This document shows positions 1-8,154 of a DNA stretch of 63,057 bases, piece after piece. This DNA is from 4572-123 sp002084545 (GTDB lineage: Bacteria; Desulfobacterota; Desulfobacteria; Desulfobacterales; 4572-123). Every line of letters starts with the position of its first letter. The stretch's first letter is position 1. Both the position numbers and the translations under genes were made by a program. The stretch covers positions 1-63,057 of the forward strand of contig JAOZSJ010000005.1 of NCBI GenBank assembly GCA_029939715.1. Direction: 5' to 3'. The notes beneath the pieces were generated by a model. It had not been told where the DNA came from. It saw nothing but the letters and a program-made list of their open reading frames with translations, and made no database searches.

Positions 1-496
1 AAAACGGTACCTTGTCGATCTGACGGTTTTCAAGAATAAGCGGAATATATTCGATTGTCAGAACGGCAAAATAGCAGGAGAGACAAAAAGCCACTTCCGT
101 AAGCATGGAATGTACATTGGCGTGCCAGAAAATAAACCAGCTCCTCAGAGGCTGCCCCACGTCTATGGCCAGGATCAGAAGCGCAGAACTATAGCAGATA
201 AAACCGATTACAACGGTAAAATTGATGATGTTTTTCAATTCATCCTTGCCGACGAGATATCTTAAAAAACCGGTAAAAAAAGCCCCGCCACCCAGTGCAA
301 TGACCGCCAGATCAGCCCAGATCCACAGGGCAAATCCATAATAATCATTCATATTGGTCTGATTCAGACCCTTGAACCAGCAAAGCAGCATGGCATAGAC
401 ACCCCACAGCAGTATGATGCCGGCTATACCAAGTCCTAATGCGAATTGCCATATAGGACAACGTTTGACCCCCCTGGGTATTAATGCAGAATCCAT
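1..496 (-). CDS. qrcD: QrcD, NrfD/PsrC-like quinone-interacting membrane subunit (partial)
   Basis: Integral membrane subunit of the Qrc menaquinone reductase complex; in known Qrc it binds the quinone on the periplasmic side. The first 165 codons are in the window and the rest lies past position 1. Translating the minus strand from the ATG at 496 gives a hydrophilic start (MDSALIPRGVKRCPIWQF) and then four hydrophobic helices, with the NrfD-family pattern of a W-rich second helix (ALWIWADLAVIALGGGAFF) and a later GQPLRSWFIFWH segment. An AGGAG lies about 10 bases before the start. It follows qrcC by 56 bases on the same strand, as in described qrcABCD operons. The family is clear from sequence; the QrcD name depends on the neighbours. 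Confidence 0.85.
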   Translation of the reverse strand, partial: MDSALIPRGVKRCPIWQFALGLGIAGIILLWGVYAMLLCWFKGLNQTNMNDYYGFALWIWADLAVIALGGGAFFTGFLRYLVGKDELKNIINFTVVIGFICYSSALLILAIDVGQPLRSWFIFWHANVHSMLTEVAFCLSCYFAVLTIEYIPLILENRQIDKVPF

Positions 497-552
497 ATGC
501 GTTATGCTCCTAAATCTGTTTCATTGCTTTTAAATATTTCCACAAATAGCTT

Positions 553-1371
553 TCAGCCGTGACTTGCCGTCTTTTTGCCTGGCTCGCCGGCCAAATAATT
601 ATCACCGGCTCGCCTGACCCATTCACGACTCGACATATAATAAATTTTAGGGTTGGTACCCAATTTTTCGAGCAGACGGAAAGCGTGCGGATTTTTTGGA
701 CGTCCGCCATGTTTGTTATCCGGCAAAACGATCTTATGTACGGCATGCTTCGGGTTGTTCAGATCACCGAAGGTGATGGCACCGGCGGGACAGGCCTGCG
801 TGCAGGCCGTCTGATATTCCTCTTCCGCAACCTCGGACCGCCCCTCATAAATTGCTTTGTCCCTGGCCTGCTGGTAGCGGTGAAAACAGAGGCTGCATTT
901 TTCCACTACACCGCGCATTCGCGGCGAAACATTGGGGTTCAGGCTTTTTTCCATACCCTCGGGCCAGACCGGATCCCACCAGTTAAAATAACGGGCATGA
1001 TAGGGACAGGCAGCCATGCAGTACCGGCAACCGAAGCAGCGGGTATAGATCTGACTCACAATCCCGGTCTCCCCGTCATAATCCGTGGCAGTCGCCGGAC
1101 AGACGGACACACAGGGCGCATGCCCATGATGCCCTTCACAATGCTGGCAGGGACGCGGCAGATAGCAGATCTCGGTGTCCGGATAGGCTTTTCCATTGGT
1201 TAACTTATAGACCCGCATCCAGGTAATGCTGTCCAGTTTATTGGATTCATCCTCCTTGAAAGGAACATTATTTTCAGACATACAGGCAACCATGCAGGCG
1301 CCGCAGCCGGTGCATTTGTCCAAATCGATGACCATTCCATATTTTTTGACCAGGTCGTGTCCTTGTTTCAT
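553..1371 (-). CDS. qrcC: QrcC, periplasmic four-cluster ferredoxin-like subunit
   Basis: Iron-sulfur electron-transfer subunit (272 residues) of the Qrc complex, carrying electrons between the cytochrome subunit and the membrane subunit. It has the four Cys groups typical of the NrfC/DmsB/PsrB family: CTGCGACMVAC at residues 20-30, then CQHC...C...C near 95-111, CFGCRYCMAAC near 136 and CSLC near 180 with a late CTQACP. No signal peptide is visible, so co-export with the Tat-bearing QrcB is the likely route. GAGG lies 5 bases before the ATG. It starts 19 bases after the qrcB stop. Family assignment is firm; the QrcC name follows from the qrcA-B-C-D order. Confidence 0.9.
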   Translation of the reverse strand: MKQGHDLVKKYGMVIDLDKCTGCGACMVACMSENNVPFKEDESNKLDSITWMRVYKLTNGKAYPDTEICYLPRPCQHCEGHHGHAPCVSVCPATATDYDGETGIVSQIYTRCFGCRYCMAACPYHARYFNWWDPVWPEGMEKSLNPNVSPRMRGVVEKCSLCFHRYQQARDKAIYEGRSEVAEEEYQTACTQACPAGAITFGDLNNPKHAVHKIVLPDNKHGGRPKNPHAFRLLEKLGTNPKIYYMSSREWVRRAGDNYLAGEPGKKTASHG

Positions 1372-1390
1372 CAGAACCTCATATCATAAG

Positions 1391-3616
1391 TTAGGCTTTT
1401 ACCAGATTGGCGCGTATTCCCCAGGCGGCATTCATGCCTGAAACAGGATCCTCGATCGGACCGATAAGAGCATTGACATTTGCACCTTTATTCGCCAGGT
1501 AGTTATCATAAGCTGTATGTCCCAGCCCCCTGGGCATGGCAATCAGCTCCGGCATGATACCGTCAAACAGATGTACTTTAACCCTTACCTGCCCCACCGG
1601 CGTGCTCAGCTTCGCATATTTCCCCTCGGACAAGCCGAGTGATTTGGCTGTTGCAGGATTTATTTCAACCAGAATATCCTGCCCCTTTAATATGGTATCC
1701 GATACTGTTTTGATGACAAATGGCGGATCACCTATCGCACCGTTTGCAAGACGCATGGTATCATACGGGATAAGGATCAGGGGAAATGCTTTTTTATCGC
1801 CTTCGGGCGCAATCCTTGCAAACAGTGATTTCAAACTGATTTTTTCACTGACAAATTCAAACTTTTTTGAATCGGTCTTGAAGGAATGCTTCCACGCAGG
1901 CGGCGTGTAATCAGTATCCGACCAAAACCCTTTCTCAACCAGGGCTTGCCATTTATCAGCCATGGTGTCCTTCAGGCAGGCCTGGTAATCATCCCATGAA
2001 AACGCATCGGCCAAAGGGCCGCCCACTGCATTGGCCAGCATGATCAAAGCGTCTCCGACATGCCGGGTATCAAACATAGGTGCGACCACGGGTCTGGAAA
2101 GGCCGACTACAGGCTTGTGGGCTCCCGGCGGCGTTGGAATATCAAGATATCGTTCAAGGTGGGCATGATCCGGAAGAATGATATCGGAATTTGCCGCGGT
2201 TTCATTCATCCATGGCGAAAAACTGACAATCAACGGAATTTTACCAAAAGCCTCTTTGACTTTCTGGCTGGACGGCATTGTATAATAAGGGTCCGCCCCT
2301 GAAACAAGCAGCACTTCAAGTGCGGCGTCGGGACCCGAGTTGAGCACCCCGGGAAGACGGTCCGGAAGACTGTCGGCATAGGGATATTCCCGGCTGCCCG
2401 CACCATCGATCCGGCCCTGCTTTAATCCATTGCGGGCGATATCATCTATCTGGGGAGTAGGCCACTGAATGTAGTCCGGTTCAGGCACGGCCCACACCCC
2501 TCCATCCCTGTTGATGTTCCCGACCAGGGCGTTCAGGGCATGCGTGGCGACAAACTCGCCCATACCGCCGGGTGTTGTTCCCTGTCCCTTACCGCAAAGA
2601 GCCAGGGGTTTTGAGGCCCGCGCAAACTTTCTTGCCAGCGCAATGATTTTCGATTTTTCAACGCCGGTTTGCAGGGCTACATCACCGGCTTCAAAATTGG
2701 CCGTAACATACTGCCCGAATTGATCAAACCCGGATGAAAAATTTTTTATAAATTTTTTATGATACAGAGATTCATTGATGATCACACCGGCGATTCCAAG
2801 GGCCAGGATTGATTCCGTACCGGGGTTCACCGGTATCCATTGATTCGCCTTGGCAGCCGTACTGGAAAGCCGTGGTTCGATCTGAATCAGCGTCCCCTTA
2901 TTATCCTCCAGGCGGCTTTTAGCCTTGAACATCCGTGCAGATTGGCCCCAGCCGTCAATGATTCCGCTGCCGAAACTCAACACAAAATCCGCATTTTCAA
3001 TATCAAATCCGACTGTTGCCGGAACACCGTGCATCATCTTCAGGGTGAGCCGGTAACTATCTGCCATGGAGGGTGTGCAAAAGAAATTAGGCGATCCATA
3101 CACTTTCATGAATCTTTGAAGCAGATGCGGCACAGTTCCCTGGCCCGAACCGCTGATACAGGCAATTTTATGTGGCTGCCTTTCCGATCGAATCTTGTCT
3201 AGTTGTCCGCCGACTTCGGCAATGGCCTCATCCCACGAAATTACCTGCCATTTACCCTGGCCCCTTTTTCCTGTTCGTTTCAGGGGCGTCTTGATACGGG
3301 TCGGGCCATAAAGAAGCTGAAGTCCGGATAAACAGAGGTTGCACACTCCGCCGTCACTTCCGGGATACCCTTTCATCCCCTCTATCTTGACGGCCCGCTC
3401 CCCGATCTTGCGGACCGAGATACCACATCCACCGGAGCAGAGGGTACTCACGGAATTAACAGTACTGACCGGCCCTCCCCCGGGCACAGGCGTCCAGGGC
3501 CATGTCTGAGTCCAGATAGACAGATCGTCGGTGAGTTTCCAGGGCAGCGGAGAAAGAGCCGTACCGGCAGTCCCGCCAGCCATAAGTGCCATAAAACTTC
3601 TTCGGTCTATTTTCAT
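1391..3616 (-). CDS. qrcB: QrcB, Tat-exported molybdopterin-oxidoreductase-family subunit
   Basis: Large periplasmic subunit (741 residues) of the quinone reductase complex. The start MKIDRRSFMALMAG is a Tat signal with RRSFM at residues 5-9. A [4Fe-4S] motif follows (Cys60, Cys64, Cys92, Cys95), then the molybdopterin oxidoreductase fold and a C-terminal molydopterin dinucleotide-binding domain (NPATAKSLGLSEGKYAKL region). In the characterised Qrc complex this subunit is reported to lack molybdenum and to serve as a structural and electron-transfer element, so the family name should not be read as proof of catalysis. It sits between qrcA and qrcC on the same strand. Polysulfide or thiosulfate reductase catalytic subunits are the closest alternatives; the order with a multihaem cytochrome first argues for Qrc. 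Confidence 0.88.
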   Translation of the reverse strand: MKIDRRSFMALMAGGTAGTALSPLPWKLTDDLSIWTQTWPWTPVPGGGPVSTVNSVSTLCSGGCGISVRKIGERAVKIEGMKGYPGSDGGVCNLCLSGLQLLYGPTRIKTPLKRTGKRGQGKWQVISWDEAIAEVGGQLDKIRSERQPHKIACISGSGQGTVPHLLQRFMKVYGSPNFFCTPSMADSYRLTLKMMHGVPATVGFDIENADFVLSFGSGIIDGWGQSARMFKAKSRLEDNKGTLIQIEPRLSSTAAKANQWIPVNPGTESILALGIAGVIINESLYHKKFIKNFSSGFDQFGQYVTANFEAGDVALQTGVEKSKIIALARKFARASKPLALCGKGQGTTPGGMGEFVATHALNALVGNINRDGGVWAVPEPDYIQWPTPQIDDIARNGLKQGRIDGAGSREYPYADSLPDRLPGVLNSGPDAALEVLLVSGADPYYTMPSSQKVKEAFGKIPLIVSFSPWMNETAANSDIILPDHAHLERYLDIPTPPGAHKPVVGLSRPVVAPMFDTRHVGDALIMLANAVGGPLADAFSWDDYQACLKDTMADKWQALVEKGFWSDTDYTPPAWKHSFKTDSKKFEFVSEKISLKSLFARIAPEGDKKAFPLILIPYDTMRLANGAIGDPPFVIKTVSDTILKGQDILVEINPATAKSLGLSEGKYAKLSTPVGQVRVKVHLFDGIMPELIAMPRGLGHTAYDNYLANKGANVNALIGPIEDPVSGMNAAWGIRANLVKA

Positions 3617-3742
3617 AAAAATACACCCCTTACACGCAATAGGATCAAGCTTGTCATCTGTATTAAATTTATGCGGAACCGATTTTTAAAACGTTTAAGA
3701 TTCGAGACCGGCCCTGGTAAAAAACAAATCATCTATACGGTG

Positions 3743-4417
3743 CTATTTATGGCAGACAAAGCACCCGCCCTTTTCCGTCTGCACGCTGGCTTGACGGACA
3801 TTTTCCCTGACATGACATTCGGAACAGTCATCCATTTTCATCCGGTCCCATGAATTTTTTTTAAAACCGCCGATATTGGTTCCCCATATATCGCGGCTAT
3901 ATCCGGTTATGCGGTTTACCTGATAGGGTTTAAGACTCTCTGATTCACCGATATGTCCATGACAGGAAACGCAATCCATTTTGCCCGCCAGAACATGGGC
4001 CGCATGCGAAAAAAACACGCAATCCGGCTGTTTCGAATAAATCAGCCATGGCACTTCACGCTGTTTTGAAACATATTCTTCCACGAATTTAAGTTCTTCG
4101 GTAGTTTCTCCCATGGGCTCTTCATGGCATTCAATGCACTGCTGGAGCGTGGGAGCGCCGGAGAAAGTACCGTCCTTGCGGAAAAAATGACAACTTTCAC
4201 ACCCGTTGTCGACCTCTTCCATGTGCAGCGCATGATTGAAGTCTATCGGCTGACTCTTTTTGGAGTAAAGCAGATTCGGGTAAATTACCCATCCAAGGAC
4301 AAGACTTGCAACAAGTCCGATAAAAAAGAACAGGATAATATATCCTGCAGTGTCTGCCTGTTTGCTGTTTCCGGCTTCATCGGCAACTATTTTGTTTTTA
4401 TCATCAAATGTGGTCAT
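3743..4417 (-). CDS. qrcA: QrcA, membrane-anchored multihaem cytochrome c
   Basis: Cytochrome subunit (224 residues) that accepts electrons from the periplasmic cytochrome c3 pool and passes them into the Qrc complex. One membrane anchor lies at residues 26-45. Five canonical CXXCH haem sites are visible: residues 73-77, 94-98, 149-153, 198-202 and 219-223, the last at the very C-terminus. A further cysteine, Cys133 in PDCVFFSHAAH, could be an atypical site. The ATG at 4417 has GGAG 5 bases upstream; a longer in-frame reading to 4492 has no such signal. It is first in the qrcABCD operon. Haem attachment would depend on a cytochrome c maturation system such as the ResB/CcsA pair next door. Confidence 0.88.
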   Translation of the reverse strand: MTTFDDKNKIVADEAGNSKQADTAGYIILFFFIGLVASLVLGWVIYPNLLYSKKSQPIDFNHALHMEEVDNGCESCHFFRKDGTFSGAPTLQQCIECHEEPMGETTEELKFVEEYVSKQREVPWLIYSKQPDCVFFSHAAHVLAGKMDCVSCHGHIGESESLKPYQVNRITGYSRDIWGTNIGGFKKNSWDRMKMDDCSECHVRENVRQASVQTEKGGCFVCHK

Positions 4418-4631
4418 GAATACTCCGTCAAGCTTTGGTTGAATAATTCCGCGCCCGCTGAACAATCGATACAACGTTTGAATTATATACAAAAAAGAAA
4501 AAATAGTTACGCTGTCATGCCTTGCAAATATTGCGTGACCGGCTAATGAAATGCCCCATATCCTTTTTTGTTAATACAATAAAATAATCGCAGAATTTTT
4601 ACCTGTAGATTGCATTTTTGTCAAGGAAAAT

Positions 4632-5480
4632 TCACTGCCCCAATGCTCCGTAGCTGTGCAGTCCGGGAAGCAGATTCACACCAAAATAGGTAAACAGAAC
4701 CGCCATGAAACCGAAGATGGAAAGACAGGCAATTCTTTTACCCTGCCAGCCGTGCATAAGCCTGGCATGCAGCAGCATCGCATACACAAACCAGGTAATC
4801 AAAGACCATGTCTCCTTGGGATCCCATCCCCAGTAACGGCCCCAGGCGGAATTGGCCCAGACGGCCCCGGTGATAATACCGGCCGAAAGAAAAAGAAAAC
4901 CAAACATAATAAGTTGATGCGTCAACTCGTCCAGCACGCCTGGTTCCGGCAGATAATGCAACAACGATTTTTCAGAAAAAACGGATTTTCTTTTCAGCAG
5001 ATACATCAGGCTGACGCCGAATGCCACGGCAAATGCCGCATATCCCAGAAAACAGGCAATAACGTGCGCGATAAGCCAGTTGCTCTTCAAGGCCGGTATC
5101 AATGGCTGAATACGATCACTGATATTGGGAGAAAGGGAGGCATAGGCCATGGCCGTAAAAACCAGCGGCGTTATAAATGCGCCGATGGTACGGTTTTGAT
5201 ATCTTTTTTCTACAACCAGATATAAAACCGCCGTGGTAAAGGCAAAAAATGCCATGGATTCATAGAGATTGGAAAGTGGTGCATGGCCGAATCCAAGCTG
5301 ATAGGACTCAAACCAGCGCAATAGAATACCGAAAAGATTGCCGATGGCGCCGGCTGTAGTCACCCACATGGCCGGCCCGCCGACAGCAGGTTTTTTAAAA
5401 ACCCAGGCAAAAATATATAAAAAAGCTGCCAGGCCATACACAAAAGTTATTATTGATAATATCTGTGAACTGTTCATCAT
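4632..5480 (-). CDS. ccsA: System II cytochrome c biogenesis protein CcsA/CcsB (WWD haem channel)
   Basis: Membrane protein (282 residues, about eight hydrophobic segments) that with ResB exports haem and ligates it to apocytochromes c outside the cytoplasmic membrane. The WWD signature is present as WGRYWGWDPKETWS near residue 215, flanked by conserved His residues (HVIACFLGYAAF region and the H of LLHARLMHGW). Its start overlaps the resB stop (ATGA-type overlap at 5477-5480), so translation is probably coupled. AAGGA precedes two adjacent ATG codons (5480 and 5477); the second has the better spacing. It lies 214 bases upstream of qrcA on the same strand, which suits a role in making the pentahaem QrcA and other cytochromes. 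Confidence 0.9.
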   Translation of the reverse strand: MMNSSQILSIITFVYGLAAFLYIFAWVFKKPAVGGPAMWVTTAGAIGNLFGILLRWFESYQLGFGHAPLSNLYESMAFFAFTTAVLYLVVEKRYQNRTIGAFITPLVFTAMAYASLSPNISDRIQPLIPALKSNWLIAHVIACFLGYAAFAVAFGVSLMYLLKRKSVFSEKSLLHYLPEPGVLDELTHQLIMFGFLFLSAGIITGAVWANSAWGRYWGWDPKETWSLITWFVYAMLLHARLMHGWQGKRIACLSIFGFMAVLFTYFGVNLLPGLHSYGALGQ

Positions 5481-6907
5481 ATATCCTTCTTCGCTGCAAT
5501 CAGAATTTTTGCGATCTTTTTTGCCTTCCGATGCATGCCTGTTTTATTTTTATTGGCTGTTCCGGTTACAGTTACCCTGCTTTTTCCCCCTGCCTGCACG
5601 ACTTCCACGCAAAGCTGCCGGTGAGACATAAAAAAAGTGATGAAGCATCCGATAATGATCATGATAAATCCGGCGTAAACTACCGGAACCCCGGGATCAC
5701 TGGTTACCTGAAGCCCTGTGTAATACTGATCAGGCTGCTTGGAAGCTGACGGTTTTGCTCCGGATATGGAAATGACCATCGCGCCTCGCCGCATTTTGTC
5801 AAAATTTACAAATCGCACCGGCAGCAGCACTTCAAGCGGGTTTTGTCCTTTTGGCGTAAGGATGCCCATAAAAGCTTCGCCGATATCCTGTCCCATGAAA
5901 TCCGCGGACGGTCGAAATTCCGTAATCACCAGTTTGCCGGCGTCTTCGGGCATCTCCAGCACCTTGCCGATCACTGCTTTTCGGGTATACACCATTCCTG
6001 TTTTATGGCTGACAAACCGTACAGAGAGTTCGTCCAGAGAGATTTTCTGTTGTGGGGACTTTGGGGTGGAAAGTTTTTTGTAACTTGACTGAAATATATT
6101 AACGCCTTTAAATCTCAGGGGATCATTGACAATGATGTCTTTTGTCAAAACAATCTTTCCATCCTCTAAGATAGTCAGGGTTGACCGGTATTCCCTGGGC
6201 ATGCCGTTTCTGTAAAAACTGATGTCGAAATCATCGCACCGAATGGCAAAATCCAGCGCCAGTGGTATGTCGCTGTTTCGTTGATGGATATGATCGATGG
6301 TTTGGCCCTCGGGAATATTGACAAACCCTTCAAATCCGAAAAAAGAACCCAGCAAGCCGCCGCTCAACATAAAAATGATACTTAAATGGACGGCATATAC
6401 GCCCAGACGGGTCAAACGCCCCTTTTCGGCAAAAATACAAAACCCGGTTTTGGTCAATTCGCTGCGACAAAAACCAAATCGACGGGACACTATCGACTCA
6501 TAAGGTTTCATCAATCCGGCTGCGGAAGAGTTAACCGTGAATTCTTCCCTCTGAGAAATTCGCCGAAACTTTGCCATTTTAAATGTCGGATTTTTTACAA
6601 AAATTATTTTCCAGGTGGCGGAAAGCCGATCAATCGAGCAAACAATGATATTAACAGTCAACAACAGCAGTAAAAACTGAAACCACCAGGAATGGTACAT
6701 GTCAAAAATATCGAGTGCGGAAAAAATACGGTACACTATTTCGCCGTATTGATTAAAATAGGCGGCATGGCTTGCATTCTGGGGAATAATCGTTCCAATA
6801 ATGGAAGTAACCGCTAAACATGGCAACACAATTATGGTAAGCCGAACCGAAGCAAAAAAATCCCAGACTTTTTTTATACCGTCGGCAAACGTCACCTTTT
6901 TACCCAT
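5477..6907 (-). CDS. resB: ResB/Ccs1 cytochrome c biogenesis protein
   Basis: Partner of the CcsA-type haem channel (476 residues from this start). The N-terminal half has membrane segments typical of ResB (SVRLTIIVLPCLAVTSIIGT, the WWFQFLLLLLTVNIIVCSID segment and a third near LGVYAVHLSIIFMLSGGLLG), then a large periplasmic domain and a final membrane segment near VPVVYAGFIMIIIGCFITFF. The C-terminus is basic (KAKKIAKILIAAKKDI). The ATG at 6907 gives the family-like start MGKKVTFADGIKKVWDFF and has AGGA upstream; a GTG-type start at 6934 only adds nine unlike residues. It overlaps ccsA and is the first gene of this maturation pair. Confidence 0.88.
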   Translation of the reverse strand: MGKKVTFADGIKKVWDFFASVRLTIIVLPCLAVTSIIGTIIPQNASHAAYFNQYGEIVYRIFSALDIFDMYHSWWFQFLLLLLTVNIIVCSIDRLSATWKIIFVKNPTFKMAKFRRISQREEFTVNSSAAGLMKPYESIVSRRFGFCRSELTKTGFCIFAEKGRLTRLGVYAVHLSIIFMLSGGLLGSFFGFEGFVNIPEGQTIDHIHQRNSDIPLALDFAIRCDDFDISFYRNGMPREYRSTLTILEDGKIVLTKDIIVNDPLRFKGVNIFQSSYKKLSTPKSPQQKISLDELSVRFVSHKTGMVYTRKAVIGKVLEMPEDAGKLVITEFRPSADFMGQDIGEAFMGILTPKGQNPLEVLLPVRFVNFDKMRRGAMVISISGAKPSASKQPDQYYTGLQVTSDPGVPVVYAGFIMIIIGCFITFFMSHRQLCVEVVQAGGKSRVTVTGTANKNKTGMHRKAKKIAKILIAAKKDI

Positions 6908-7053
6908 TGAATGTTTCCTTTCTGAAAAAACCAAAAATTATATCTACCAAATGTATCACCACGACGCAATAATAAAAAAACACCCTCTTCTTTCGGGACG
7001 TGGGTTTAAAAAAACAGGATATATCTATCTTCATAAAATAAAAATCAGGCTCC

Positions 7054-7090
7054 AAAAAAACAGCCTGCGGATTATTACTTCCGCAGGCTG
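7054..7090 (-). terminator. Rho-independent terminator after the Lys/Ala-rich gene
   Basis: A perfect 10-bp stem (CAGCCTGCGG at 7061-7070 with CCGCAGGCTG at 7081-7090) and a 10-base loop. On the minus strand it is followed by seven T (A run at 7054-7060). It lies 29 bases past the stop of the gene ending at 7119 and separates it from resB. Confidence 0.9.
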
Positions 7091-7118
7091 AATAAAAAAA
7101 ATCGAAATAGATTGAATG

Positions 7119-7586
7119 CTATTTTTTTATAATATAAACTCCGCGCGATTTGGATACGACTTTGCCCTTTCCTTTAAGTTTGTAGACTGCATTGCTGAGC
7201 TGCCTGGAACTCAACGAAGTCTTTTCTTTCAATTTGGCTATGCTCGCACCATTTTTGCTTCTTCTGATAACTCCATAAACCGTTTCAAGAACGGTCATAG
7301 GTGCATCCGGTGCTGCTTTCTTTGCAGGTGCCGCCTTCTTTGCAGGTGCNNNNNNNNNNNNNNNNNNNNNNNNNNNNNNNNNNNNNNNNNNNNNNNNNNN
7401 NNNNNNNNNNNNNNNNNNNNNNNNNNNNNNNNNNNNNNNNNNNNNNNNNGGTGCGGCTTTCTTTGCAGGTGCGGCTTTCTTCACTGGACGCAGTTTTGCT
7501 ATTTTTATTGTAATTTTTTCTACCTCTCCTAAAAGCGTCTCAAGAATCTTGGAAACCGAGGTTAGTTGCTGCTGCAATTTTTTCAT
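7119..7586 (-). CDS. Lys/Ala/Pro-repeat protein with winged-helix-like C-terminus, interrupted by an assembly gap
   Basis: Reading from 7586: a short helical N-terminus (KKLQQQLTSVSKILETLLGE), then tandem AAPAKK repeats broken by 100 N, then a basic C-terminal domain of about 60 residues (TVLETVYGVIRRSKNGASIA... GKVVSKSRGVYIIKK) that looks like a small winged helix. Lys/Ala/Pro repeats of this kind resemble histone H1-like nucleoid proteins, so a DNA-binding role is inferred. The frame is open on both sides and the gap happens to keep the frame (100 N is a placeholder, so this is not evidence). The true length is unknown. AGGAGG lies before the ATG. It has its own terminator at 7054-7090. Confidence 0.7.
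   Translation of the reverse strand: MKKLQQQLTSVSKILETLLGEVEKITIKIAKLRPVKKAAPAKKAAXXXXXXXXXXXXXXXXXXXXXXXXXXXXXXXXXXAPAKKAAPAKKAAPDAPMTVLETVYGVIRRSKNGASIAKLKEKTSLSSRQLSNAVYKLKGKGKVVSKSRGVYIIKK
7350..7449. other. Assembly gap of 100 N inside a tandem repeat
   Basis: Exactly 100 N, the usual placeholder for a scaffold join of unknown size. It sits within a repeat unit of about 18 bases (GCAGGTGCNGCCTTCTTT-like on the plus strand) encoding AAPAKK. Short-read assembly commonly breaks at such arrays, so the real repeat number is not known. Confidence 0.97.
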
Positions 7587-7852
7587 TTCGCATTCCTCCT
7601 TTGCCGTATAATATCTTTATAAAAACTAAGCATTTATAAAACTCGTAATATAGTTCTCTCAAAAAGTCAAACAAATCAGTAGAAAAAACAAATAATGTCT
7701 TCTATAAGTGCTTTTTCACTGACATGGCCGCTATCCTCCGATCAAGCGGACATATCACATGCTGCGGCAAAAGTCTTTCATATGCGTTTGAAGATTTAAT
7801 ACATTCGCAAGAAGTATTTCCGGATGGCGAAATAAAGGTCTCTCATTACGAT

Positions 7853-8086
7853 TTAAAAAAAAGCCCACCAGCAATAAAGAAAAAAAGCGATCCAGGCGGT
7901 AATGCAGACGACATAAGATATCCAGTCTGTCGGCTTTCGGGCCGTACCATATTTTTCAGCTTTGCCTACCTTTTTGCCACAGACGGAGCATTCTTCAGCA
8001 TCAATCGGGAGATGAGTCTGGCAGTACGGACATTTCTTGGTTGAAAAGACCTCTTGGCCAAATTTTTCAGAATTAAATTTATCCAT
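7853..8086 (-). CDS. Small zinc-ribbon protein with a C-terminal membrane anchor
   Basis: A 77-residue protein with a CPYC...CSVC zinc ribbon near residues 19-38 and one hydrophobic segment at the very end (WISYVVCITAWIAFFLYCWW). This is a tail-anchored architecture with the ribbon in the cytoplasm. The ATG at 8086 (MDKFNSEKFGQ) is chosen because GAGGAGA lies just upstream; the longer reading from 8110 would place that signal inside the gene. Function is not recognised. It lies 68 bases after the ppiD-like start region on the same strand with no obvious link. Confidence 0.75.
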   Translation of the reverse strand: MDKFNSEKFGQEVFSTKKCPYCQTHLPIDAEECSVCGKKVGKAEKYGTARKPTDWISYVVCITAWIAFFLYCWWAFF

Positions 8087-8154
8087 TAGATCTCCTCTTC
8101 CATTTTGCAATATCTCGAACAGCTATATATTATACTTCCCGGGCGGACAAGGAT

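Noticed and set aside
559..1203. Long plus-strand frame opposite qrcC
   Set aside because: Shadow of qrcC; the minus strand has clear Fe-S motifs and a ribosome site.
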